Below are positions 1 through 8,225 of a stretch of 64,000 bases of DNA, in pieces (positions within the stretch are counted from its first letter, which is position 1; every line of letters begins with the position of its first letter). Source of the DNA: an uncultured Sphingomonadales bacterium (GTDB lineage: Bacteria > Pseudomonadota > Alphaproteobacteria > Sphingomonadales > Rhodothalassiaceae); assembly GCA_947499155.1 (NCBI GenBank), contig CANMND010000007.1, positions 1 to 64,000 on the forward strand, read 5' to 3'. Under the pieces are notes generated by a model, which worked only from the letters and a program-made list of their open reading frames with translations, did not search any database and was not told the origin of the DNA. The position numbers and the translations under genes are program-made.

Positions 1-75
<75 letters not shown>

Positions 76-110
76 AAATTACCAAAGAAAACATACACAT
101 AATCACTGCC

Positions 111-142
111 AACGCCCCGGCACAAAACGTCTGGGCGTTTTT
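111..142 (+). terminator. Rho-independent terminator after the tRNA gene
   Basis: AACGCCC (111-117) pairs with GGGCGTT (133-139) across a 15-nt loop and runs into a short T tract. It closes the tRNA transcript before the nuclease gene, which then needs its own promoter between about 140 and 220. Confidence 0.7.
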
Positions 143-223
143 GTATGAGTAGTCTCATTTTGCTTCTGGAGGCGGATGAACGGTTATGCTAGCTTTCTCG
201 TAATAGGGGAATGCTTAGAAAAA

Positions 224-2527
224 ATGCATATTGAACTCATAGAACTTGCAAACTACAGAAAACTGAAATCTGTCCGCGTAGAAATGGCTGACGAGACCAC
301 AGTTTTTGTCGGTGCAAATAACAGCGGCAAGACATCAGCCATGCTCGCGCTTCGCTACTTCCTCGTTGAACGTGAAAGAAGCTGGTTATCGCTTAATGAC
401 TTCACGCTGTCGCATTGGCCTGCAATCGACCAAATGGGGCAGGCTTGGGAGAGTGCCAAGGAGGATGACAAACCACCTCCGGAGCCTGACTGGGGGCCCA
501 TGCTTCCGTTTCTGGATGTTTGGCTTCATGTTGAAAAGAAGGAAGCTCACTTCGTTCAAAAGCTCATCCCCACGCTTGATTGGGATGGTGGGCGGCTCGG
601 CGTCCGCCTTCGATTAGAACCAAAGGATGCACTGCAACTCCAGAAGGACTATTTAACCGCCCGTGATGATGCACGTCGTATTGAGGATGCTGACAAGTCG
701 GCTGGAGACAATGCGAGGGCGGATGGTCATACGGCTGTTGTGTTGTGGCCTCGCTCGCTAACAGATTACATGCAGCGTCGCTTTAGCAGTTTTTTTGCCG
801 TTCAGTCGTATATTCTCGATCCCGAAAAACTTGTCGATCCTGAACACGGCAAAGCGAAACCGCAGGCTTTGGCAGTTGACCCCGTTCCTATAGGCAGTGA
901 GCCCTTCAAGGGCTTAATCCGAATTGACGAAATTAGTGCACAGCGGGGCTTCGGCCAGGTTGATGGACTGCGTGATTTTGATGACGATGGTGCCTTGTCT
1001 GGCTCCACTGCCACAAGGCGCATGTCAGATCAGCTTCGGCGCTATTGGAGTAAACACCTGGATCCGTTCGAAAACCCTGACCCGCGGGACATTGAGGCAC
1101 TAAGAGCGATTGAAAAAGCGCAGCAAGCCTTTGATGCCCGACTCAAAGATGGTTTTTCCCCAGCCATCCAAGAGGTTGAAGGAATGGGCTATCCTGGAGT
1201 TACCGACCCGAAACTTAAAATATCAACCCGCCTGAAGCCAGTCGATGGCTTGAACCATGATGCTGCGGTCCAATATGTAATTACGGCAAATGACGGTGAA
1301 AACACCATCGAACTCAATCTGCCCGAGGACTCGAATGGTCTTGGCTACCAAAACCTTATTTCGATGATCTTCAGACTTATGAGCTTTCGCGATGCGTGGA
1401 TGCGCGTCGGGAAGGCGAAGCCCAAAACCGAGGATCATATACCGCCTTTGCATCTGGTATTAATTGAAGAGCCTGAAGCTCACCTTCATACGCAGGTCCA
1501 GCAGGTCTTTATAAGACAGGCGTACAAGGTGCTTCGCAAGCATGACGGTCTTTGCAATTCAGAGTCGCGCAAAACCCAGCTTATAGTCAGCACACATTCA
1601 AGCCATATCGCGCACGAGTGTGACTTTGACAATTTGCGATATTTTCGACGTCTTCCTGCTGATAATTCGAATATCCCGCTTTCATGTGTTGTGAACATGA
1701 GTTTGACGTTCGGGGAAGATGACGAGACCAAGCGGTTTGTAACCCGCTACATCAAGGTTACTCACTGCGATCTCTTTTTCGCAGACGCCGCCATATTTGT
1801 AGAGGGACCAGCGGAGCGTATGTTGGTGCCATTCTTCGTTCAACATGATACCGATCTTAAGCCGCTGCAAGAGTGTTACATCACATGGATTGAGGTCGGT
1901 GGAAGCCACGCCCACAGGTTCCAGCCCCTTATTGAGCATCTCGGTTTGACCACGCTGATTATCACAGACATCGACGCTTGCGATACCGATAGGACGAAGG
2001 CCGTGCCCAAACGTGGTACTAAACTTTCCACGCGCAACCCGACGCTCAAAACCTGGTGGCCGAAAACCAGTGAATTTGATAAATTGATGAAGCTGAGTGC
2101 AGCTAACAAAAGCAAGTGGTACGATGACCAGCACTTTCCTGTTCGGGTTGCTTATCAGTGCCCTGTTGAAATCGAGTTTAAAGGCGACAGGGGCGAGGCT
2201 CTTTGCAATACCCTCGAAGATGCTTTGGTCATGGAGAACATTGATCTTTTTTCCGCGCAAGAAGGCACAGGCCTTTGGATAAAATTCAAGGAGGCAATTG
2301 AGCAGAGCGGTGACTTGGGTGATTTGAGCAAAGCTGTTCTTGACGCTTTGGACAATGGTGGGAAAGCCGAATTTGCTCTCAATCTATTGGAGCTTGAAAA
2401 TCCGAAGGAATTGCAGCCGCCGTTCTACATTAGAGATGGCTTGGGCTGGCTGGTCGAGCAGCTAAAGGAGAGGCAGAAGAACTTAGGCATCACCATTCCT
2501 GCCACAGCAACAAAGTCGGAGGCGTAG
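224..2527 (+). CDS. OLD-family ATP-dependent endonuclease (Gabija GajA-like)
   Basis: Predicted DNA-cutting subunit of an antiviral system. The N-terminal half is an SMC/ABC-type ATPase: Walker A GANNSGKT at residues 30-37, Walker B LIEEPEAHLH with acidic residues at 415-416, then a switch-His motif VSTHSSH near 457. The C-terminal half is a TOPRIM nuclease: FVEG with E527, then ITDIDA with D582 and D584. At 767 residues it is longer than typical GajA (roughly 580). I start at 224 because the resulting N-terminus, MHIELIELANYRKL, is the usual beginning of OLD ATPases; an in-frame ATG at 176 behind GGAGG would add 16 residues that do not look like the family. The UvrD-like helicase follows after 8 bases. 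This pairing is the hallmark of class 2 OLD / Gabija loci; the exact subtype is inference. Confidence 0.88.
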   Translation: MHIELIELANYRKLKSVRVEMADETTVFVGANNSGKTSAMLALRYFLVERERSWLSLNDFTLSHWPAIDQMGQAWESAKEDDKPPPEPDWGPMLPFLDVWLHVEKKEAHFVQKLIPTLDWDGGRLGVRLRLEPKDALQLQKDYLTARDDARRIEDADKSAGDNARADGHTAVVLWPRSLTDYMQRRFSSFFAVQSYILDPEKLVDPEHGKAKPQALAVDPVPIGSEPFKGLIRIDEISAQRGFGQVDGLRDFDDDGALSGSTATRRMSDQLRRYWSKHLDPFENPDPRDIEALRAIEKAQQAFDARLKDGFSPAIQEVEGMGYPGVTDPKLKISTRLKPVDGLNHDAAVQYVITANDGENTIELNLPEDSNGLGYQNLISMIFRLMSFRDAWMRVGKAKPKTEDHIPPLHLVLIEEPEAHLHTQVQQVFIRQAYKVLRKHDGLCNSESRKTQLIVSTHSSHIAHECDFDNLRYFRRLPADNSNIPLSCVVNMSLTFGEDDETKRFVTRYIKVTHCDLFFADAAIFVEGPAERMLVPFFVQHDTDLKPLQECYITWIEVGGSHAHRFQPLIEHLGLTTLIITDIDACDTDRTKAVPKRGTKLSTRNPTLKTWWPKTSEFDKLMKLSAANKSKWYDDQHFPVRVAYQCPVEIEFKGDRGEALCNTLEDALVMENIDLFSAQEGTGLWIKFKEAIEQSGDLGDLSKAVLDALDNGGKAEFALNLLELENPKELQPPFYIRDGLGWLVEQLKERQKNLGITIPATATKSEA

Positions 2528-2535
2528 CAAGCTCG

Positions 2536-4461
2536 ATGACCGACGCATTGGCTCTCCCCTCCAACATAGCTCTGGACGATCCTGTAGACGACGAAATCGC
2601 CAGCTACCTCAACCCCAAGGAGCCCAAAAGCTTCTTTCTCTTTGCGGGAGCAGGTTCAGGCAAAACTCGTTCGCTCGTAAAGGCACTAAATTACATCCGC
2701 TCCAGTCACGGCAGGGAACTTGCGTTGCATGGCCATCGGGTCGGCGTGATAACTTATACCAATGCTGCCTGCGATGAGATCAATCGTCGTATAGACTTTC
2801 ATCCACTCTTCTACGTAGCGACTATCCACAGCTTTGCATGGGAACTTATCAAGGGCTTTCATCACGATATCCGCGAATGGCTCCGTGAGAATCTGGAAGC
2901 TGAAATCCAACAACTTCGTGAAGAGGAAGAGAAGGGCATAGCCGGAACGAAAGCTTCTATCACGCGACTGGCCAGGATTGAGTCAAAGGGCCGACGACTG
3001 GAGAGTCTCGATTCCATCCAATCTTTTTCCTACAGTCCTAACGGCGAGAATTCGGAACCGAACGCTCTGAACCACGCTGAAGTTATCGCTATTTGTGCGG
3101 CCTTCCTGTCGCACAAGCCTTTGATGCGCTGGATATTAGTTGGGCGATTTCCTTTCCTTCTTATCGACGAAAGTCAGGATACCAACCGTCACCTGATCGA
3201 TGCACTCTTCATTGTCGAGAAGGAGCAGTCGGAGTGCTTCTCACTAGGCCTCATCGGCGACCTCATGCAGCGCATTTACCAGGACGGCAAAGAGAGGATT
3301 GAAGACGAGCTTCCCGATAGCTGGGGGAAACCTTCCAAGAAGCTCAACCATCGATGCCCCAAGCGCGTGGTTCAGCTCATCAATAAGATTCGTGAAGCCG
3401 TGGATACCCATGCTCAAGAGCCCAAGTCTGATGCGATTGAGGGGGTGGTAAGGCTTTTTATTCGGCCGGCAGATTCGGCTGACCGAATGGCCACTGAAGA
3501 TGCGGTCCGAGCCCATATGGCGACCTGTTCCAACGATGACGCCTGGAATGATCGTGATCAATGCAAAATGCTCATTCTTGAACATCACATGGCGGCGAAG
3601 CGCCTGGGATTTGAGAATGTCTTCAGTCCCTTATCCAAGATTAATAATTGGTATACTGGCCTGCTCGACGGTAGTCTTCCACCACTGCGCTTCTTCATCC
3701 AGTCAGTCCTGCCACTTGTCCAGGCACAAAAAGCTGGTGACAAATTCGCCGTATCAAGGCTGGTCCGCCAGTCTTCGCCATTGCTGACAGCCAGTACTCT
3801 GAAGGACGCACCCGATCCGAGTGTCCTGCTGAAAAAGGCACAATCGGGCGTCGATGCCCTTGTGGCGCTTTGGGATAACAGCGAGCCGACTTGTGGCGAG
3901 GTGTTGAAATGCATTGCTAAGCACCATCTTTTTGAAGTGCCAGAATCGCTGAAATCCACGTATGCGGTTTTGAATCTGTCAGAAGATTCTTTCCTGAATG
4001 AAGAGATTTTGGGAAAAATAGAAAGCAGAGAGCAAGATGACCCGCTCCACGAAAAAGAACAAGCTTTGTTGGAATTCTTGAAGGCACCATTTTCTGAAAT
4101 TGATACCTATCGAAAGTATGTCTCAGGCCTCGCACCGTTCGATACCCATCACGGCGTGAAGGGGCTGGAGTTCGAGCGTGTGATGGTCATTCTTGATGAT
4201 ACTGATGCACGCGGTTTCATGTTCAAGTATGGTAAGCTATTAGGTGACAAGGAGTTGTCCGACACTGATCGGAAGAATATCAGCGAGGGTAAGGACAGCT
4301 CAATCGACCGAACTCGCCGTCTCCTTTACGTCACATGTAGCCGTGCGGAGCGAAGCTTGGTGCTTGTCATCTATGCTGAGAATCCGGAAGCTGTGAAGGC
4401 GCAGATGGTTGAGAAAGGGTGGTTTACAGAAGATGAGGTGGATCTGCCCGCGTCACAATAA
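2536..4461 (+). CDS. UvrD/Rep-like superfamily 1 helicase (Gabija GajB-like)
   Basis: Partner of the upstream OLD nuclease, transcribed with it (8-base gap). SF1A helicase motifs are in order: Walker A AGAGSGKT (K43), Ia ITYTNAACDE, Ib TIHSFAWEL, Walker B LLIDESQD (about 211), III GLIGDLMQRIY, IV LNHRCP, V HHGVKGLEFERV and VI LLYVTCSRAER (about 596). Motif IV reads NHRC rather than the common NYRS. The protein has 641 residues, longer than typical GajB (about 490) and shorter than housekeeping UvrD (about 720). In Gabija the helicase-like subunit binds the nuclease and is thought to respond to DNA ends or nucleotide depletion. A stand-alone repair helicase is possible, but the coupling to an OLD nuclease argues against it. 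Confidence 0.87.
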   Translation: MTDALALPSNIALDDPVDDEIASYLNPKEPKSFFLFAGAGSGKTRSLVKALNYIRSSHGRELALHGHRVGVITYTNAACDEINRRIDFHPLFYVATIHSFAWELIKGFHHDIREWLRENLEAEIQQLREEEEKGIAGTKASITRLARIESKGRRLESLDSIQSFSYSPNGENSEPNALNHAEVIAICAAFLSHKPLMRWILVGRFPFLLIDESQDTNRHLIDALFIVEKEQSECFSLGLIGDLMQRIYQDGKERIEDELPDSWGKPSKKLNHRCPKRVVQLINKIREAVDTHAQEPKSDAIEGVVRLFIRPADSADRMATEDAVRAHMATCSNDDAWNDRDQCKMLILEHHMAAKRLGFENVFSPLSKINNWYTGLLDGSLPPLRFFIQSVLPLVQAQKAGDKFAVSRLVRQSSPLLTASTLKDAPDPSVLLKKAQSGVDALVALWDNSEPTCGEVLKCIAKHHLFEVPESLKSTYAVLNLSEDSFLNEEILGKIESREQDDPLHEKEQALLEFLKAPFSEIDTYRKYVSGLAPFDTHHGVKGLEFERVMVILDDTDARGFMFKYGKLLGDKELSDTDRKNISEGKDSSIDRTRRLLYVTCSRAERSLVLVIYAENPEAVKAQMVEKGWFTEDEVDLPASQ

Positions 4462-4514
4462 AAGCCGCTCTATGGGTAGCCAGCTTATGATGGTGAGGGC
4501 AGGCGTGACGCATA

Positions 4515-4530
4515 TAAGTCTTATGACTTA
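4515..4530. repeat. Short perfect inverted repeat downstream of the defence pair
   Basis: TAAGTC (4515-4520) and GACTTA (4525-4530) flank TTAT in the 127-base gap between the helicase stop and the convergent permease stop. There is no T tract, so it is a weak terminator candidate at best. I found no direct repeat of the tRNA 3' end here that would mark the far side of an insertion. Confidence 0.35.
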
Positions 4531-4588
4531 CAAACAAGTAGCGGGATACTCTTATCCTTGCGACCGGCCTATCTCCACTCCCTGCCCC

Positions 4589-5869
4589 TCACTGCGTAAC
4601 CGGCTTTCTGGTCAGCACCCCTGCGATTAGCCAGTAGGAGAGGAAGGCCGGGATCATGGAGTCGAGGGCGGGGATGCCGGTGAGGCCGAGGTTGTAGTAT
4701 GTGCTGGCGAGGCCTGTCATGATGCCGACTGCCCATGCGATGAAGGCGCGGATATTGTATTTGGGCATGTGCTCAAGGTCTTCGGCTTTGTAGTCCCCGC
4801 GCTTTATCAGGAAAAAGTCGCAGACATAGATGCCGCACAGGCTGGGAATGGATATGGCCAGCAGGCCGATATAGGGCACGAACAGATTGACCACATCAAG
4901 GGTGGATAAAATCGTCGCTCCGGCACCGATAAAGGCGGTCACTTTCCAAAAACGCAGGCGGTTTGAAAAGGACGAAAGGCCAAGCCCTGCGGAATAAAGC
5001 ATGAGCGAATTGCTCGATATGGTCGAGAAAATCAGGATAATCAGGGCACCAACGCCAATCCCCAAAAACAGCATGATATTGATCAGGTCTTCCTGACCGG
5101 ACAGGATGGACGGAATTGCCGTGATGGTTAAAACCAGCGGGAATGACACGCCGAGGGCAAAGAATATCGCTATGGCCGGTCCTTTGTGCCCTTTAGCGTA
5201 ACGGGTATAGTCCGGAATGGTCACGATACCGCCGCTATAGGCCCCAATGACCACTGAGGCCGCCCCGCCGATGCCGAGCGTCCCCACACCTGGCAGTGAC
5301 AAGAGGGACGTATCGTAATTCCCAAGCGCCTGCCAGGCTCCGTACAGCAACAGGATTGCCATGATCGGAACCAGAATCCGCGCCATTTTGTCCAGCGTTG
5401 CAATGCCGTAAAGAGCAATGCCGGTCATCAGGATGCCGCCAAGGATACTGAACAGGCGCGCATCAATGGTAACGCCAAGGATCATGTCGAAAACGCTGGT
5501 CATGGCATGGCCGAACAGATTGCCGATGATGGCAAACCAGAACAGGCTGACACTGGCGGTGATAAGCGCACCGATGCGAAAGCCCATGGGCCCAAAGGCA
5601 TGGCGCATGATCAGATAGGTGGACAAGCGCGAGCGCGACCCCACCAGCCCGGTAAACACTCCAAGGATTCCCAGAACCGCACAGCCGATCACAAAGCCCA
5701 TAATGGCCGGATAAAACCCGGCTTTCTGGCTGACTTGTGATGCCATGAGAAACCCGGGAACGGAAATGGTGCCACCGATTATGATGGTGGCAATGTGCGC
5801 CGTGCCGATGGTCTCTGTCTTGGGAACTGCACCATGCTCGAAGTTCTTGCCTTTTTGGAGTTTGGACAC
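4589..5869 (-). CDS. NCS1-family nucleobase/hydantoin:cation symporter (CodB-like)
   Basis: Inner-membrane permease of the nucleobase:cation symporter-1 family, which imports cytosine, allantoin, hydantoins and similar ring amides. The 426-residue protein is almost continuous hydrophobic segments (about 12). It has the CodB-like opening GTAHIATIIIGGTISVPGF and the loop PDYTRYAKGHKG before the next helix. Translation starts at GTG 5869 with AGAGG about six bases upstream. It lies back-to-back with an M14 peptidase, and a TonB receptor and hydantoinase genes follow that peptidase. A hydantoin-like or other cyclic amide substrate is therefore plausible, though cytosine transport cannot be excluded. 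No cytosine deaminase gene is nearby. Confidence 0.85.
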   Translation of the reverse strand: MSKLQKGKNFEHGAVPKTETIGTAHIATIIIGGTISVPGFLMASQVSQKAGFYPAIMGFVIGCAVLGILGVFTGLVGSRSRLSTYLIMRHAFGPMGFRIGALITASVSLFWFAIIGNLFGHAMTSVFDMILGVTIDARLFSILGGILMTGIALYGIATLDKMARILVPIMAILLLYGAWQALGNYDTSLLSLPGVGTLGIGGAASVVIGAYSGGIVTIPDYTRYAKGHKGPAIAIFFALGVSFPLVLTITAIPSILSGQEDLINIMLFLGIGVGALIILIFSTISSNSLMLYSAGLGLSSFSNRLRFWKVTAFIGAGATILSTLDVVNLFVPYIGLLAISIPSLCGIYVCDFFLIKRGDYKAEDLEHMPKYNIRAFIAWAVGIMTGLASTYYNLGLTGIPALDSMIPAFLSYWLIAGVLTRKPVTQ

Positions 5870-5990
5870 AGGATACCTCTTTCGTCAGATTGGCCATCAG
5901 GGGCCATGACATTTTGACATGATGCTTCCGTAGTATAAGACAAAGCAGGTTATACTGGACTCATATGCATGGGACCATTTTTTATGTTGC

Positions 5991-6002
5991 GTTGTACACA
6001 AC
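5991..6002. promoter_or_regulatory. Palindromic site GTTG-TACA-CAAC between divergent genes
   Basis: The gap between the NCS1 permease and the M14 peptidase holds a 12-bp dyad with arms GTTG and CAAC around TACA. GntR-type regulators often bind dyads of this size, and the position between divergent starts suits an operator. No regulator gene lies next to it, so the assignment is weak. Confidence 0.3.
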
Positions 6003-6100
6003 AGTAATCTTCATCCGGTGCGGTTGACGAAGAGCCTTCGCACTCCCTAATCATTGCCCTCAAATGGTTGAATGCTCCTGTTGCAGTCCCTGGAGGCACT

Positions 6101-7957
6101 ATGAAAGTCCATGATCACAAGCAGCCGCATCCCGCTTTCCAGATCGAAGGCGGCACCCGCAACATAAAAGTGACTTTGCCGCCGGTTCCGGACTGGAGCG
6201 GGAAAAGTGAACGCTTAATTGCGAAGCCCGATGCAGCGTTCATAACCAGGGCAGAGCGAAGTGATTTTAGTGAAACGTCCGATTATGACGAGACAATAGC
6301 CTGGCTTTCGGAGTTGGAGAAAAGCTGGTCAGGGCTTCGTCTTGAGACCATGGGTAAAACCGCAGGGCAGCGCGACATCAAGCTGGCGATTGTCGGTCAT
6401 GATACGCAGGATCCAGAAGTGGTGAGGGCGTCGGGCAAGGCGGTCATTCTGATTCAGGCCGGCATTCATCCCGGCGAGATCGACGGCAAGGACGCCATGC
6501 TTATGCTGTTGCGTGACATGGCATTGGTAAATGCGTCAAGCGATAGCAGGGCGTCTCTTCTCGATGATGCCGTGATCTTGTTCATTCCGATTTTGAATGT
6601 GGATGGGTATTGCCGCTTTCAGTCCTTTAACCGCATCAACCAGCGCGGTCCCGACAGGGTTGGCTGGTCCACCAATGATGCCAATCTCAATCTCAACCGG
6701 GACTTTGGCAAGCTGGATGCGCCTGAAACCCGCGCGGTCATGGACCTGATCAACACATGGCGGCCTGATATTTATATCGACACCCATGTCACCGACGGGG
6801 CCGATTATCAGTATGATGTAACCTTTGGTCATACCAGCGGCCCTCATGGCTGGTCACCTGCCATTGCCCGCTGTCTTGAAGACCTTATCATCCCACATGC
6901 CGAGAAAAACCTGACTGACGAAGGCCATATCCCCGGTCCCTTGACGCTTGCGGTCAATGACCGTGATTTCATGGACGGACGTATTGGATTTACCGCCAAT
7001 GCCCGCTTTTCCACCGGCATGGCGGACAGTCATCATATTCCTGGCATACTTGTCGAAAACCACTCTCTGAAGCCGTTCAGGCAACGGGTATTGGGCATGT
7101 ATGTGCTTTTGGCCAGCCTGATTGAAGCCGTGGCAAACGACAAGGATTCTCTTAGGTCTGCCATTGCTGCTGACAGGGACCGCAGATGGGATGATGTGCC
7201 TTTGGGCTGGACCATGGACATGAACGAAACACCATTAACAGAAAGCTTCAGGGGAGTCCGGTCGGAAACAGTTGCATCCGTTATGGCCAATGATCCGATC
7301 CCGCAATGGACGGGTGAGCCGGACGAAAGTCCTGTGGCTGTTGTGGCCATGAACAAGCCGGCTGCAACGGCAAGACGGCCTGGCGCCTATATCCTGCCGC
7401 CACATCTGTCGGATATCGCTCTGCGCCTCAAGTCTCACGGGATCAAGGTGTCGCAAAGCGTTGAAGATCGGGTGGAGCAAGTCACCGTCATGCACTTGCC
7501 GGACGCCGCAGTGGTCGGGGGCAGGGCTGAATTCGGTATTGTCGGTACATCTGCATCCCAGGTGTCTGAGGGGCGTGTGCGGGTAACTGTGGGTGAAATT
7601 ATGTCCAATACCGCTGAGGTGACGATCCCTGCAGGCAGCTATCATGTGTCAACCGATCAGCCCCTTGGAACGCTTGCCACCATTTTGCTGGAACCGGAAA
7701 GCCCGGATTCCTTTTTTCAGTGGGGCTTCATGCTGGGGATTTTGGAAAACACCGCCTATTGCGAGCCTTACGTCCTTGATCCGCTGGTAAAGGAAATGCT
7801 GGATAGCAGTCCGCACCTTGCCAAGACCTATGAAGAAAAACTGGAAAGCGATGCGCAGTTTGCTGAGAGCCCGGCCCAGCAAAGGACGTGGTTTTTGCAA
7901 CAGACACCCTATGCAGACGAGCGTTATCGGCGTTACCCCATTTTCCGCTTGGAATAA
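6101..7957 (+). CDS. Peptidase M14 family zinc carboxypeptidase, cytoplasmic
   Basis: Zinc carboxypeptidase-like hydrolase. The metal site is visible as HPGE (H123, E126) and H229 in YIDTHV; NLNRDF (197-202) is the usual substrate-carboxylate arginine segment. A conserved acidic region ILENTAYCEPY lies in the C-terminal third and may hold the general base. There is no signal peptide, so it probably acts in the cytosol. I start at ATG 6101, with GGAGG at 6092-6096; a TTG at 6068 would add 11 residues. The 618-residue length means a large non-catalytic C-terminal region. It sits between an NCS1 permease and a TonB receptor and ends at a strong terminator, so it is probably its own transcript within a cyclic amide or peptide utilisation locus. 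Substrate is unknown. Confidence 0.85.
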   Translation: MKVHDHKQPHPAFQIEGGTRNIKVTLPPVPDWSGKSERLIAKPDAAFITRAERSDFSETSDYDETIAWLSELEKSWSGLRLETMGKTAGQRDIKLAIVGHDTQDPEVVRASGKAVILIQAGIHPGEIDGKDAMLMLLRDMALVNASSDSRASLLDDAVILFIPILNVDGYCRFQSFNRINQRGPDRVGWSTNDANLNLNRDFGKLDAPETRAVMDLINTWRPDIYIDTHVTDGADYQYDVTFGHTSGPHGWSPAIARCLEDLIIPHAEKNLTDEGHIPGPLTLAVNDRDFMDGRIGFTANARFSTGMADSHHIPGILVENHSLKPFRQRVLGMYVLLASLIEAVANDKDSLRSAIAADRDRRWDDVPLGWTMDMNETPLTESFRGVRSETVASVMANDPIPQWTGEPDESPVAVVAMNKPAATARRPGAYILPPHLSDIALRLKSHGIKVSQSVEDRVEQVTVMHLPDAAVVGGRAEFGIVGTSASQVSEGRVRVTVGEIMSNTAEVTIPAGSYHVSTDQPLGTLATILLEPESPDSFFQWGFMLGILENTAYCEPYVLDPLVKEMLDSSPHLAKTYEEKLESDAQFAESPAQQRTWFLQQTPYADERYRRYPIFRLE

Positions 7958-7996
7958 TGGGAAATGCGAGGGTGTCTTTATTAAGGACGAGCGGGG

Positions 7997-8024
7997 GGGG
8001 TGGCGAAGCCGCCCCTTTCATTTT
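7997..8024 (+). terminator. Rho-independent terminator after the M14 peptidase
   Basis: GGGGTGGC (7997-8004) pairs with GCCGCCCC (8008-8015), one G-T pair, with a GAA loop and the tail TTTCATTTT. Confidence 0.75.
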
Positions 8025-8225
8025 GTGAGAATACGGCCTTCAATGTTGCTCTGAAGGCAACGAAGCCTGACTTCCATTAGCATCTAACCATCATTAGGTT
8101 GACTTGGGTCAAGGCTGCGGGAAATGGATTTTCATAATCACCATACGTCCCGGGAGCATGGAAAATTACATCATGCGATCACATCCGAAGTGGCTGTGGT
8201 CTAATAATATCGGAGGTATCAAGGG

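Noticed and set aside
4462-4588. attR-like repeat marking the far end of a defence insertion
   Set aside because: I searched for a copy of the tRNA 3' end (TTCAAATCCTACCCCCGC) here and saw none; the small inverted repeat is unrelated.
4589-5869. Permease as part of the defence cassette
   Set aside because: It is convergent with the helicase gene and is an ordinary NCS1 transporter matching the neighbouring catabolic genes.
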